Assembly (NCBI GenBank): GCA_008692225.1
Contig: VICG01000015.1
Location: forward strand, 451,001 to 515,000
Direction: 5' to 3'
Source of the DNA: Monilinia fructicola
Lineage: Eukaryota > Ascomycota > Leotiomycetes > Helotiales > Sclerotiniaceae
Length of the DNA stretch: 64,000 nt
The notes beneath the pieces are model-generated. The model saw nothing but the letters and a program-made list of their open reading frames with translations, did no database searches and was not told the DNA's origin. Of this stretch, positions 49,589-63,305 are shown piece by piece. Position 1 is the stretch's first letter; the number at the start of each line of letters is the position of its first letter. Made by a program: the position numbers and the translations under genes.

Positions 49589-50688
49589 ACAAATAAACTA
49601 GTATTAACAACCTTCTAATATTAATTATATTAATTTAATATAATATACCAATTATTACAAATGCTTTATTATGGATTATAATGATCATCCTATTATCCTT
49701 AAGCAAATAAATAGAAAGTATATTAAATTTATTAAAAACAAAATAAACTAAATCCAAAAATATAATGAAATTATCTTTAAAATAATACACGTTTTTATTT
49801 CCGCTTTTACAGCTTCAAAAGTTCTCTTAATTATATAAAACGAAATTATATTTAATTTTAAGCATAAGTATAAAAATTTATTATAATAGCGTACCTATAT
49901 AAAAATATTAATTTAAAACCTAAAATTTTTATATCTAAGCTTTTTTAAAGTTACCTAAAAAAACATTATATACAAAAATATCTATTTGATTCTTCTATTT
50001 GATAATCATAAAACTATAATTATTATTAAAATATAAATTTTAAATTTAATATTTCTATAGAAAAGAAAACTAATAAATTGATTATCTTTTTTTTTCTTTT
50101 ATATTGAAATGATATAAAGAAAACTATGGCTTTCATTATCCTTAATAAGCTTAGCTTTGAAATTTATAAATTAATTGAGTTTATATTAATAGAATAAACT
50201 TTAGTACCTATAGTATAATCTTTTTTATAATATTATATGTACAAAAAAACCGATATTATATATATTCAAAAAACTTGAATCTATAATAATATTTACATTT
50301 CAAATCATTTAGAATATAATCATTATATTTTAATTGATTTTTAAAAACTTTTAACCCTGAATTATAATCTAAATTTATAAAAATACTAAGCTTTGTATTT
50401 AATGGAAATGATTGATATATAATGAGGATTCACTTTAAATTAATATTAACATTGTCATTATTCTTGATATCTATAAATAATCTATAATTTTTAAAGTAAT
50501 AAATTATATTATTCATTTTTCTCTATCTTTAAAATGCCTTATGGAAAAGAATTTCAATATTTAGTATAATATATTTAAATCTAACGTTTTATTTATTTAC
50601 TCAAAAATGAAGATTATATTATAAACGTTGAAAAATAAAATGGATTTTATTAATGTCTTGAAGAAATCCATTTACTTTATTAAATATA

Positions 50689-51348
50689 TGGTAAATTACT
50701 TTTATACTATAAAGAATCTAAATAAATATTTTTGTACTACAAAAATCAAAGTGATTTTATTATAATATTATGTAGATTCTATATTTTTCAAATAAATTCT
50801 ATTACAATAGATTTTATATTAATAAATTAATAATTATATTATTTCGAAACAGAAGAATCGAAATGGAAGGGCTAAAATAGAAAGGCCGAAATAGAAGGGT
50901 TAAGATGGAATAGCGAAAATGAAACAACCAAAATGGAATGGCCAAAATGAAAAGGCCGAAATGGTTAATTACCTTCGAAATGGCCGATATGATTAACCAC
51001 TTTCGAAATGGCCAAAATAGTTAACCATTTTCGAAATAGCCGAAATGGTTGATTATCCTTTGAAATAGCCGAAATAGTTAAAATAATTATGGGTATATTT
51101 CAAAGGTAAAACAGAAAATGGGAGCATTTTTGCTTATTAATAATCGACCAATTAAAATATTACCTAAAGATTTTGAAAATTTATAATTCAATATTTAGAT
51201 TTTATACTTTTTAAATAAAATCTAATTTTTTAGATTCTATTTAAAAAGTATAAAATCTATATAATATAGTATTATAGTAAAATAAGTTTGATTTTTGTAG
51301 TATAAAAGTAATTATTCCGATTTTTTATAGTATGAGAGTAATTTACTA
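50689..51348. mobile_element. Family E copy 2, complete, 660 bp
   Basis: The left TGGTAAATTACTTTTATACT and right AGTATGAGAGTAATTTAC are inverted. The inverted arms extend inward through AAAATCAAA-type and TATAGATT-type blocks. The centre (about 50850-51080) is a run of short purine-rich units and four to five units of about 28 bp containing GAAATGGCC and GGTTAA. Inserted in X2. Confidence 0.85.
50955..51080. repeat. Internal minisatellite of family E, about 28-bp unit
   Basis: Units read GAAATGGCCGAAATGGTTAA plus TTACCTTC, then variants with transitions (GAAATAGCC; GGTTGATTATCC). The same unit occurs in E1 near 39285-39370 and, degraded, in E3 near 54560-54615. Confidence 0.8.
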
Positions 51349-52548
51349 CTAGTATTCAGTATATCCTAAATCTTATATTCTTCAATATTCTTTTTACCTA
51401 TATAATTATTAACATTCGTAAAAACTTATATATAGAATTAGATTATGAGATTTAGATTATAACGTTATTTAGCTAAAATATTTATATATTTGATCAATAT
51501 CATTTTGGGATTACTAAAAAATAATTTACAAGAGTTCTTAAACTTTATATATACGAGCTTTGAGTACGGCCGCTTGGGCCAGCTAATGATATAACTCGCC
51601 TAAAGCTTGTTGATATTATATAATAATAACCCTTTATAATCTTTATTGTAGCTTGTTCTGTAAAGCTTATATATAATATTTATTTTTCAATAATTTGAAA
51701 TCCGATAAACTTGAAAATTTCATATTTGAAAAATGTATAATGTATAAAATGAAACTATTTATTTTAATATCATTTTGTTTATTGTTCTAATTTATAATAT
51801 TAATATAATATAATTATATACTTTTATTGAAATTTCTATATTCCCATACAAACGTTATATAGTTTTTTTGAACTAATCAGCTTTCAATTAATAAGACGTT
51901 CTAGAATATATAACTTATAGATTAATATTATTAAGCTTTTAAACTCAAGTAAGTTTTAGGATTAGAATAATGTAAAAAACTTTATTCCCTAGTTTATTAT
52001 TATCTTCGATTTTATTATTCGTATAATTAATAAGCTAAATAAAAATAAAAAACATTTTGTTTTATAATAAATTAAACCCTAGAATATAAAATAATATACC
52101 AAACTTATATTTTAATTAAATATATAGTCAAGATTCAATTATTTCCCCGAAATTAAGAAATTCTCTAATATGATTTATGAGACTAAGAACAACTATTAAA
52201 AAAAATAAAATTAATAAAGTTAAAAATAATAAAAAAATCTATATTAAATTATTAATTAATGTAATTAGATTATAATCTTAAAACTCTTTCTTTAAGAATT
52301 AATAAAATTATAATTACTTATAAGGATATAATAATTAAGATAAAAACATCATAGTGTGAAGTTTAACGTAGATTTAGTGTAGTTAATAATCTAGATTATA
52401 CTTTATTGATAAACTAGTAATACTTTAATTTGCTTTAATGATTTATTTTCATATTTTTAAAGAAGATTGAAAGGAACCTTGGTATTATTAGTATTATTAG
52501 TATTTTATGAAAGTTTAAATTGGATTATAATTTAATTTTCTAAAATTT

Positions 52549-53425
52549 GCCAGTAGTAGTAGTATTTATCTTCATCCATTGGATAGGCCAAAAGTCTTCT
52601 TAAAACCTTCAAGTTTTTGAGAGTATAGAAATATATTAAAATTATAGAATTCAATTAAAAGTAATTATAAAAAACATTGTATATATAGAAAGTATAATAT
52701 TTAATTTATTATTTTCATTTTATTTTATTGAGAATAAGAATATAATATTAATAATACTTAATTATGAATAGATTATAATATAAAGTTTAAAGTTCATAAG
52801 CGAAAGTTTTGAAACAAATATAAAAATATAAATAAAAAAGATTATACAGTATAATAAAAGAAAAGAAAATAAATAAATAAAAACCTAAAGAGATTTAAAG
52901 ATTATTATAAAAAAATAAAATGAATATCAAAATTTAATAAAATATTATAAGAATTTATAAAAGTATTATCAAAATCGAACTTATATATATCAAGTAAAAT
53001 TTGTTATATATTAAAAGATTATTAAAGTTAAAACCCAGATTATTAATGCTAAAACCAAAGTTATTCAAATTGAAATTCTTATATATTAAAACAGAATTCT
53101 ATAATATAAAAAAACAAAGCTAAAGAATTTTAGTGTATATTAAAACAAAATTAAAGCTATTAAAGTTAAAAGTTTCTTAAAAATGAAATAAACTTTATCA
53201 AAAATAAATGCTAAAATAGAATTTAATAAAATTTAGAAAATTTGTAAACTTCTCTAATTTAAAGGAAAGTTAGATTAAATATTCAAATTCTTTTTGTAAT
53301 ATAGTTAAAAAGGTTTGAAATTATATTAATCATTTATTAAAGTATTAGAACATTTTTAAATAATATATTAAAATTCAAAAAGATTAAAATATATTATAAA
53401 AATATTTTAATTTATTTTTTTTTTC
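52549..53425. mobile_element. Family I insertion, 877 bp, with AAAATTT duplication
   Basis: Inserted in X2. AAAATTT stands at 52542-52548 and again at 53426-53432. The insert starts GCCAGTAGTAGTAGTATTTA and ends in a T-run. The inverted X4 copy lacks it at the equivalent point (about 59900). A second copy starts at 56851. No inverted ends and no coding were recognised. Confidence 0.75.
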
Positions 53426-54116
53426 AAAATTTATTAGGGTTTAATTAAATATATTTTTTACAACTTATAAAATAAATATCTTAGCCTTAAATCTTTAAAA
53501 TAAATAGAAAAGTTAACTAAAATAATTATATTGGTTTAAATAAACAAAAATAATAAAATCTTTATTCGTTTTTTAATAATCTCTTATATTTTATTTTATA
53601 CATCTTCAAAAGTTTAAAACAAATTACTACTAAATATTTGATTTGAATGATTTTTATATTAGAAATTTCTAATTCTTAATAAAAGAAGACTTTTCTAAAA
53701 GGTTTATTATAAATTACTAATAATTATTATAAAATAATATTTAATAGCTTTAAGAAAATCAAAATATATTCTGTTTTTTATTTAAGAAAAAGATTATTAA
53801 TTTTAATTTTTAAGTTTTTTTATATAATTTGAATAATATAATTAAGAAAAAATCATAATTTAATTGTATAATATATGAAGATTAGTTTGGTATTATTTAA
53901 AAAGTATAATTATTATAATTTAATTTAATACTGAATATAATGATAGAATAATAGTAGAAATTTAGGTTGAAGCTTGAAAGCGATGATCTAATTAGGTTAG
54001 ACTGTTCAATTGGCCAGTGCGTTCAGTTGGCCCGTGTATTCTTCTAATATAAAAAAGTTTTTAGTTCTTATATATTCTTTAATATACTTCTAAAATTTAA
54101 TATAAAAAACATTAAA

Positions 54117-54618
54117 CGGTAAATTACTCTTATAGTATAAAAAAATCGAAATAATTATTTTTATATTACAAAAATCAAAATGATTTTATTATAATAATCT
54201 TTGAATTTTATATTTTTTGAACAAAATCTATAATAAAATCTATTTGAAAAGTATAGATTTCAAACGTTCATAATAGAATTTATATTAACAAATCAGTAAT
54301 TATATTTTTTCAATATAAAAAGATGCAAATAAAACAATTAAAATGAGATTATTTAAAATAGAAAAGTTACAACGTAAAAGCTAAAATAGAATAGCTAAAA
54401 TAGAATAATTTGAATAAAATAATCACAATAAAAATAAATCAGAATGAAAAGACTAAAATAAAATAACCAAAATAAAAGAATTAAAATAAAAACATTGAAA
54501 TAAAATAATTAGAATAAAATCAATCGAAAGGAAAAAGCCAAAATAGAAAAGTTAAAATGATTACTCACCCTTTAAAATAGCTAAAATGGTTAATTACTTT
54601 TAAAATAATCAAAATAGT
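54117..54618. mobile_element. Family E copy 3 (right part displaced)
   Basis: Starts CGGTAAATTACTCTTATAGT and runs through the degraded internal units before family A interrupts it at 54619. The missing right end must lie beyond the window if the nesting is as read. Confidence 0.75.
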
Positions 54619-54694
54619 TACTTAGTGGCGTAATTGAATATATTTAACACTCTATTAAAACGTTCTTAAAATGGGTTTAAGCTATTTTAGCAAG
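54619..54694 (+). mobile_element. Family A copy 5, left end only
   Basis: TACTTAGTGGCGTAATTG to GCTATTTTAGCAAG, then interrupted by the X3 element. The remainder is not in the window. Confidence 0.75.
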
Positions 54695-56811
54695 TATAAG
54701 CCTATATAATAATCCAAAACAATAGTATCTTCTTACTTTTGCCTTAAATAATTGCTTTTTATAACCTTAACTACCTTATAATATTAATTATATTGTTCTT
54801 ATAATAATAACAATATTAAATAAGAAAAACATCCCTATGTAATCTTTTTCAGCTTTTAACTTTAAAAATCTATTAAAACCTTAATTGCTATTTATTTTTA
54901 TATAATAAACTATAAAAAGATTATATAAAAAAGATTTAAAATAGATTTAAAATAGATTCTTAACCTTTTTTCTTTTTTAATTCAACTAATAATTAATCTA
55001 TCAATAATTCCGCTGCAAATATTATCAATAATTATCTGATAACATTTAAATATAATTAAAAACAATTCTATAATATTACTATAAAATTCGTATCTACAAT
55101 TAATGATTTTGTAATTATATATAATAATATATTTATAAAATATAAAATGACTTTTAAAATCTTTTAAAACATCTTTTATTTTTATTTTATTTTAATATTT
55201 GCAAAAATTGATATAATAACCTTTATATTTGTTTGTTTTTATAGTTAATACATTAAAAACATTTTTTTTACTTTTTTAAATCAATATTTTTTTACAAATA
55301 TAGCAAAATCATTTTTAGAATCTAATTGCAATTTACAGGGTTTTAAAAGCAAAAAATATAAGGTAACCCCAAATTTAATAATATTTCTATTAATTTTAAT
55401 TCTTGTAGTTTTTACATTATAATTATATTTATAAAATTCATTAAATCTATAACTTCTTTTTTAATCCCAATTATAAATATCTATATTTTAACCAAATATA
55501 AGCTTTAAACCCTTTTTAATTGTTTCAAGACTTTTATAATCTAATAAAGCCTTATTAAAGAAATTGATAATTATATTTCAATTTTGATTCCTTTTATTAT
55601 ATTTATTACTACTAGTATCAATTAAATGATCATATTAAATAACCCTTTAATCTATAATTTCTTATTCATTTAAGAGAATACTAAAATCATTAAAAGAATA
55701 TTAAAAGTTATCTTATTTAATATTCTAATTATTTAGTATAATTATATAATTACTAATATTTTCACTTTATTTTATAATTTAATAAAAAGAATTATATAAA
55801 CAAAGGTTAATTTTATTTTTGAAAAAATTATTATCTAAATATAATACAAATCAATTAATATTGGATTCTTTTAATATAATACTGATTTTAAAACTAGCAA
55901 AATAATATAAATTATCTTATTCACTAAATCTATTAAAATATTTGAATTCTTTAATATTAATAATTTATTAAAAATAATTATAAAAAAGATTACTATTAAT
56001 TATTATAAATTAAATTGCTAAAGGTATTATAATTTAATTGAATATATTTATTATATTAAATATATATATTATAATATACAAATAAATTAATATTAAAGAC
56101 TCTTTAATATTAATTATCACAAACCTTTTATTATAGATTATAGTAATTACTTTATTACTTTTAAGCAAATAAACAGAAAATATATTAAATCTATCAAAAA
56201 GAAACTTAATTAAATATACAAATATAATAAAGCTACTTTTAAAGCAATTAATATATTTATTTCCGTTTTTACAATTTCAAAAATCATTTCAACTATATAA
56301 AATAAAACTATAATTAATTTTAAATGTAAGTATAATTTTATTCTATTAATATATAGGTATTAAAATGTTAACTTAATTTTTAAAACATTTGTAATTAAAC
56401 CCTTTAAAGCTAAAAATGTTATATATAAAAAAATTTATTTAATTATTCTATTAAATAACTATAAAGTTACAATTATAATAAAAATCCCAAAATTTAAATC
56501 TAATATCTTTATAAAAAAAGAGATTAATAAATTAATTATTCTTATTTTTCTTTTATATTAAAATAATATAAATAGAATTACAATCCTTATTACTTTTAAT
56601 AAGTTTAACTTAAAAATTTATAGATTAATTAAACTAATATTAATAAAGAAAACTTTATTTATATAATCTTTTTTATAATATTATATATATAAAAAATAAA
56701 TATTATATATATTCAAAGATTTTAAATATATATTAATATATATATTTAAAATTATTTAAAGTATAATTATTACATTTTAATTAATTCCTAAAAACTTTTA
56801 ATCTTTAAAGA
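54695..56811 (+). mobile_element. Family X copy 3 (left arm)
   Basis: Starts TATAAGCCTATATAATAATC. It is the cleanest copy of the X left arm, without the A2, A3 and H inserts, and so provides their empty sites. It is interrupted at 56812 by a family-A element. Confidence 0.75.
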
Positions 56812-56850
56812 TACTTAGTGGCGCAATTGAATATATTTAACACTATATTA

Positions 56851-57690
56851 GTAGTAGTAGTAATAGTATTTATTTTCATCTATCAGATAAGCCGAAAGCT
56901 TTTTTAAAACTTCCCTAAGGGTATAGAAATGCGCTAAACTATAGAATTAAACTAAAAGTGATTATAAAAAACATTTTGTATATAAAAAGTATAATATTTA
57001 ATTTATTATCTTTTTTTTATTTTATTTAAAATAAAAATATAATATTAATAGTATTTAATTATTGATAAATTATAGTGTAAAACTTAAAGTTTATAAATAT
57101 AAACTTTAAAGCAAATATAGAAAATATAAATAAAAAAAATTATAAAATATAATAAAAAAAAAGAATATATAAATAAAAAACTTAGAAATCTAAGGATTAT
57201 TATAAAAAATAAAGTAAATATTGAAGTTTAATAAGGTATTACCAAAGTTTATAAAAATGTTATTAAAATTGAATTTGTATACATTAAATAAAAGTTGTTA
57301 TATATTAAATAATTATTAAAGTTAGAATTTAGGTTATTAATATTAAAACCAAAATTATTAAAGTTAAAACCCTTATATATTAAAACAGAATCCTATAGTA
57401 TAAAAAGAATAAGATTAAAAGATTTAGATATATATTAAAACAAAGTTAAGATTATCGAAGTTTAAAAGTTATTAAAAGCAAATACTGAAGTAAAATTTAG
57501 TAAGGTTCAAAAAATTTGTAAACTTTACTAATTTAGAAAAAAGTTAAATTAAATATTCAAATTTTTTTTGTAGTGTATTTAAAGGGATTTGAGGTTATAC
57601 TAATCATTTGTTAAAATGCTGAAATATTTTTAAATAATATATTAAATATAAAAATAATTTAAATATATTATAAAAACATTTTAAATTAAT
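56851..57690 (+). mobile_element. Family I copy 2
   Basis: GTAGTAGTAGTAATAG onward follows I1 (52549-53425) with the same landmarks: GATAAGCCGAAAGC, TATAATATTTAATTTATTAT and AATAATATATTAAATA near the end. The right boundary is approximate. Confidence 0.65.
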
Positions 57691-60600
57691 ATTTTTATAT
57701 TAAATTTAGAATAATATTAAACAAAATTCTTATGTATAAAATAATAATTAATATTTTATAAAATTAAATTTAAAAAAGATTTAATTTTGAAAGGAATTTT
57801 ATTTTATATAAAAGCTTTTATTTAAGGTAGTTTAAAAAATAATTTTGTTTTATATTTAAACCATTAAGTTTATTATACAATTGAATAAAAATCTTTAAAA
57901 AATATATTTATTTTATTAATTGTAAATATTAAGGATGAACTTAAATTCTAAATAGGCTTTAATACCTTTTTATTTATAAAAGCAATTTATTGCTTTATTT
58001 CCTTTAATTTTTATATATTTTAGTGATTATTTGATACTAATATTATAAATCTGTATTACATTCTAATATTTATAAAAGATTTATTATAAAGAATTCAATA
58101 TATTAGCTTATAAGCATTATATTATTAAAGTATTGTTTATATATAATTAAAATTACTGTAAATTAATATTTAATAACATTTTTATTGTATATTAAAATCC
58201 CTTTTAAGTTTTTATAATCTTTATATTAAAAATATGTAATATAAAGTTAATTAATCCATATCCGAAATTTATTTACATATTGTTTTAATAGATTATATAA
58301 CTATATTCTATATATTTATGATTTTTTAATATACTATTCTAAGCTATTTAAAAATATAATAATATTAATCGAAAAAAATGAATTCTATTAGATTTTAAAG
58401 GTTATTATAGTAGTTTCTTTATTAATCCCTTTTATTGGATTTATTCAATAGCTTTATATGAAATATAATAATTAAAGGGCTAATTTAAAAATTATTAGGA
58501 ATATACATATTAAATATTAGATCTTAATTTTAAATATTTATTATAAATCTGTTTTATAACCTTTAACAATTATTAATATTAAAATTTAGTAGATTAATAA
58601 ATATAATATATTAATTATTTATATTTATAGTATAAAACAAAGTTTGGCTTTCTTAAACATAATTTTTATAAAGAATAATTCAATATTATAGAAAAGAGTA
58701 ATATTAAAAGTAATTCTTTAAACTGGCAAAATTTTGCAAAATACTAAAACAAATGCTTTATTAAGTAAATCTATATATCATTTAAGTTATATATTGATAA
58801 TTAAGTTTTAATTGAATTAAAGAAATTTAAAGGGTTTTATATATTCTATATATCAAACCTTTATACTATAAATTAAAAAGGGGATAATATAATTAATAAT
58901 AGCTTTTTTAAATATTAAGATTAATGGATCATTTATTATTTTTATTAAACTCTTAATATAATATAAAATAAAATAAATCTATATAGTTTATTCCCCTATA
59001 TATTTCCAGAAGATTATTTTTTTGTTAAATTATACCCTAAGCTAGTATAAAACAGGTTACTTGCTTTTTTTTAATATTATTATAATAAAATCAATAATAA
59101 GTTTATCGTTTATTTTGTATAATAATGCTTAAATATTTTATCTTTTGATAAAATAAATCATTTTTAGTTTTTCTAGGGTAAAAGCAATTTTGTTTTAAAT
59201 ACTTCAATATATAATATTTTCTGATTTTTTAGGAGAAAATATAAATATTAGTAATTAACGATATTGAAACTATAAATAAATAATATATTATTTATATATT
59301 TAAACTAATAAATAATATTCTGGGATAATAATTTAATTAAGTATAATATGTATAGTATAAAAGATAATAGTAAACTTTAAAAAAATGTTCCAAGTTATAA
59401 ACAATTTAATAATTTGGAGTAATTAAGTTTTTTAGGTATACTTTTATATGTTTATTTGTTAAAAATAAGTTGATTAGTTTTAAGAGTACTAAAAACCAGC
59501 TTTATACCATTATTTAAGCTAATAAATACTTTTTAAAAAATATATTAAAAGCTCTTTAAACGTTTAATATAATCATTATAATTTTTAAGCTTTATGCTAT
59601 AATCGCTTTTATATTATATATAAAACTAATTATTAGATTTATAATAAATCTTTTAAAGAAAGTTTTATTATATTATAAACTAAAAATTCCTGATATAAAA
59701 ACAATTTAGATTAAATATTTAACAATAATTTATTTAAGATTTTTAGAAATATATAAAATAAATATAATAAAGCATTAGAAATAAATAAAGATTTTATTAA
59801 TCTTATCAATTTTGGGGAATATAATTATTTTAATTAACTTTTATGCTTATAGAAAAAATTTAAAACTAAAATATTTATTATATAAGTTATAAAATATATA
59901 TTTAATTAAACTTTAATAGACTTTAAATAATTAAACTATAATTCAATTAATCTTTAGTAAAATATTAAAAATATTAATAATATTTTTTTTAACCTTTTTT
60001 AAAGATATTAAGATAAATTAAAGAAATATATTAAAGCTTTATCAATTTATCAATAAATTATAATCTAAATCATTAATTATATTAAATTTGTTTAAAACTT
60101 TAGATTGTAATACTTTAATTTTGATTATTATATTCTTAATTATAATTTTATTAATTATTAAAAAAAAAGTTTTAAGGTTACAATTTAATTTATACCAATT
60201 AATAATTTAATATAAATCTTTATTATTCTTAATTTTCATTAATTATATTCTTTTAATAGTTTTTTTTAGTTTTGTAAACTATATTATAAAATTTTTTAAT
60301 TTTAGGGAATAATTGAATTTTAATTATATATTTAATTGTAAGATAAACCTGGTATATTATCTTGTATTTTAGAATTTATTATAGTATAGAATGTTTTATA
60401 TTCTTATTTAATTTATCAATTATATATATAGTGAAATTAAAGATAATGATAAATTGAGTAATAAAGATTTTAACATTATTCTGATTCTAAAGATCATTTG
60501 AATTTGGAAATTTAATAATACTAATGTATATAAGATTCAAGAACTTTTTTAAGTTACTTTTAATAACCCTAAAAATAATATTAATTAAATATATAAGCAT

Positions 60601-63305
60601 TTTGGCCAAATAAAATTGTAATCTAAGTTTTATAATCTAATTCTATATATAGATCTTTATAAATGTTAATAATTGTAAAGAGAATATTAAAGAATGTAAA
60701 ATCTAGAATATATTTAGTGGAATAGATAAGTTCTTTTGGAATATTAATAAAATCTATTTTGCTATTTAATATTTATTATGCAACTTTCGCTTTTTGGTGA
60801 ATAAACAGAATGTTAAGCTTAAATATATTATACTAAACGTTAAAATCCCTTTTTATAAAGTATTTGAAGAATAAGAAAAGATAAACAATATAATCAATTA
60901 TTTTAGGTATTGTAAATTATTTATAAATATTGAAAATAATAATAAAATTAATATCAATTTAAAACAGATTCTTATTATATATTAATTGTTTTATTATATA
61001 CATATAATTTAACACTTTTTTTAAATATAAATTATAATCTAGAAACAAAATCTTCAATATTTTTAAAAGTTAAAAATTTCCAGAAATTGAATTGAAATAT
61101 AACAATCATATTCTAAATGATTTTAAATATATATATTAGTATATATTCAAAGTTTTTAAACATATATAATATCTATTTTCTATATATATAATATTACAAA
61201 AAAGATTATATATACAAAGCTTTCTTTATCAATATTAAGCTTAATTAATTTATAAATCTCAAGGTTAAATCTATTAAAAACGAATAAGGATTATAATCCC
61301 ATTTATATTATTTTAATATAAAGAAAAAATGATTAGTTTATTAATCAAAAATAATTAATTTATCTACTTTTTTTTTATAAAGGTATTAAACTTAAATTTC
61401 AGGATTTTTATAAAAGATTTTAAAAATCAATTATAAGTATTATAATAAAACTTTTTTTGTATATATAGATATTAACAATTATTTGATAGTGGGTCTTTAA
61501 TAATAATAACTTTATAATTATCAAGATTGAGTAAGTTTTTTTATATATAATATTCTTTAGTTTTAAAAGGTTTAATTATAAATATTTTAGGAATTAAACC
61601 AATATTTTCATATATTATTATAATAAAATTATGTTTGTATTTAAAGCTAATTGTAGCCTTATTTTATATAATTAAAATAACCTTTAAAGTTATAGAAAGC
61701 GGAAATAGGAACATTAACTACTTTTAAAGGTAGTTTCATTATACTTACAAATTTAATTAAATTTCTTTTTAATGAATTTAATATACTTTTCGTTTATTTG
61801 TTTAGAAATAATAGAGTAATTATTATAATCTACAATAAAGGGTTTATAATAATTAGTATATTATAATAAATTAATATAATTAATATTAAAGGATCTTTAA
61901 TATTGGTTTATTTGTATATTATAATATATACATTTAGCATAACAGATGCATTTAGTTGAATTATAGTAACCCTAGTAGTTTAAATTATAATAGCTAATAA
62001 TAATCTTCTTTATAATTATTTTTAATAAATTATTAATATTAAAGAATTTGAATATCTTGAATAGATTTAATAAATAAAATAATCTTATATTATTTTGTTA
62101 ATTTTAAAATTAATGTTGTACTTAAAAAGCTTAATATTGAATTAGTTTATATTGTATTTAAATAATAACCTTTTTAAAATAAAATTAACATTTGTTTATA
62201 TAATTTCTTCTTATTAGAATTATAAAATAAAGTGGATATATTAATGATAGCATAATTATACTAAGTAACTAAAATATTAAATAAAATAACTTTTAATATT
62301 TTTTTAATGATTTTAGCATTTTCTTGGGTAAGTAGAAAAAAGGTTATAAATTAAAAAAGATTGTTTAATATAATTATTTAGTTAATAGTAATAAATATAA
62401 TAAAAGGAATTAAAGTTAAAATAAAACTTTGATTAATTTGCTTTAAAAAAGCTTTATTGGATTATAAAAGGCTTTAAAGCGGTTAAAGAAGATTTAAAAC
62501 TTATACTTTAATTAAAATATAAATATTTATAATTAAAATTAATAAAAAAGCCATAAATTTAATAAACTTTATAAATATAATTATAGTATAGAAATTGCAA
62601 AAATTAGAATTAAAAAGAATATTGTTAGATTTAGAATTACCCCATATATTTTTGCTTTGAAAACCTTATAAATTATGATTAAATTTTAAAAATAATTTTG
62701 CTATATTTGCAAAAAATATTAATTTAAAAAGTAAAAGGAAATATTTTTTAAAATATTAATTGCGGAAATAAATAAATACAAAAGTTACTATATCAATTTC
62801 TATAAATACTAAAATAGAAAAAAAGTTAATAATCTTTTAAAAGATTTTAAAAATGATTTTGTATTTTATAAATGTATTATTATATATAACTATAAAAGTA
62901 TTAATTGCGAACACAAATTTTATAACAAGATTATGGAATTGCTTTTAATTATATTTAAATGTTATAAAAATAATTATTAATAGCATTTATAATAAAGTTG
63001 TTAGTAGGCTGGTTGTTATCTAAATTAAAAAAGAAAAAAAGCTGAGAATTCATTTTAAATCTCTTCTTATACAATTTCTTTATAGCTTTTTGTACTATAT
63101 AAAAATAAATAATAATTAAAGCTTTAATAAACTTATAAAGTTAGAAGTTAACGAAGATCGCATAAAAGTATTTTCCTTATCTAATATTGTTATCACTGCA
63201 AGAATAATATAATTAATATTATAAAGCAATTAAGGCTACAAAAAGCAATTATTCAAGGCAAAAGTACGAAAGATACCGTTGTTTTGGATTATTGTATAGG
63301 CTTAT
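57691..63305 (-). mobile_element. Family X copy 4, inverted
   Basis: Read on the minus strand from 63305 it gives the X left arm (ATAAGCCTATACAATAATCC, then AAAACAACGGTATC). It continues through the equivalents of 49600-50680, 51360-52540 and 53430 on, without the H, E2 and I1 inserts. X3 and X4 thus face each other as inverted repeats of over 2 kb. The left boundary is uncertain. No coding frame is intact. Confidence 0.7.

Larger units (their letters stand above)
43943..54050 (+). mobile_element. Family X copy 2, long repeat broken by five insertions
   Basis: Collinear with the X copies at 54695-56811 and, inverted, at 57691-63305. Its sequence occurs in the gaps between inserts A2 (44283-44964), A3 (45787-48078), H (48279-49588), E2 (50689-51348) and I1 (52549-53425). 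Removing these leaves roughly 4-4.5 kb. It is strongly AT-rich with no intact frame, and I could not name its class. The left end is near the CCTATATAACAATCC landmark; the right boundary near 54050 is approximate. Confidence 0.7.

Noticed and set aside
48426..49596. ORFs of 60-71 codons inside family H as a transposase
   Set aside because: They are short, Ile/Phe/Lys/Asn-rich as any AT-rich DNA would be, and contain no DDE-type motif.
51560..54035. GGGCCAGCTAATG near 51576 and GGCCAGTGCGTTCAGTTGGCC near 54014 as inverted ends of one element
   Set aside because: The match covers only a few words and does not extend; other copies of X do not support these points as boundaries.
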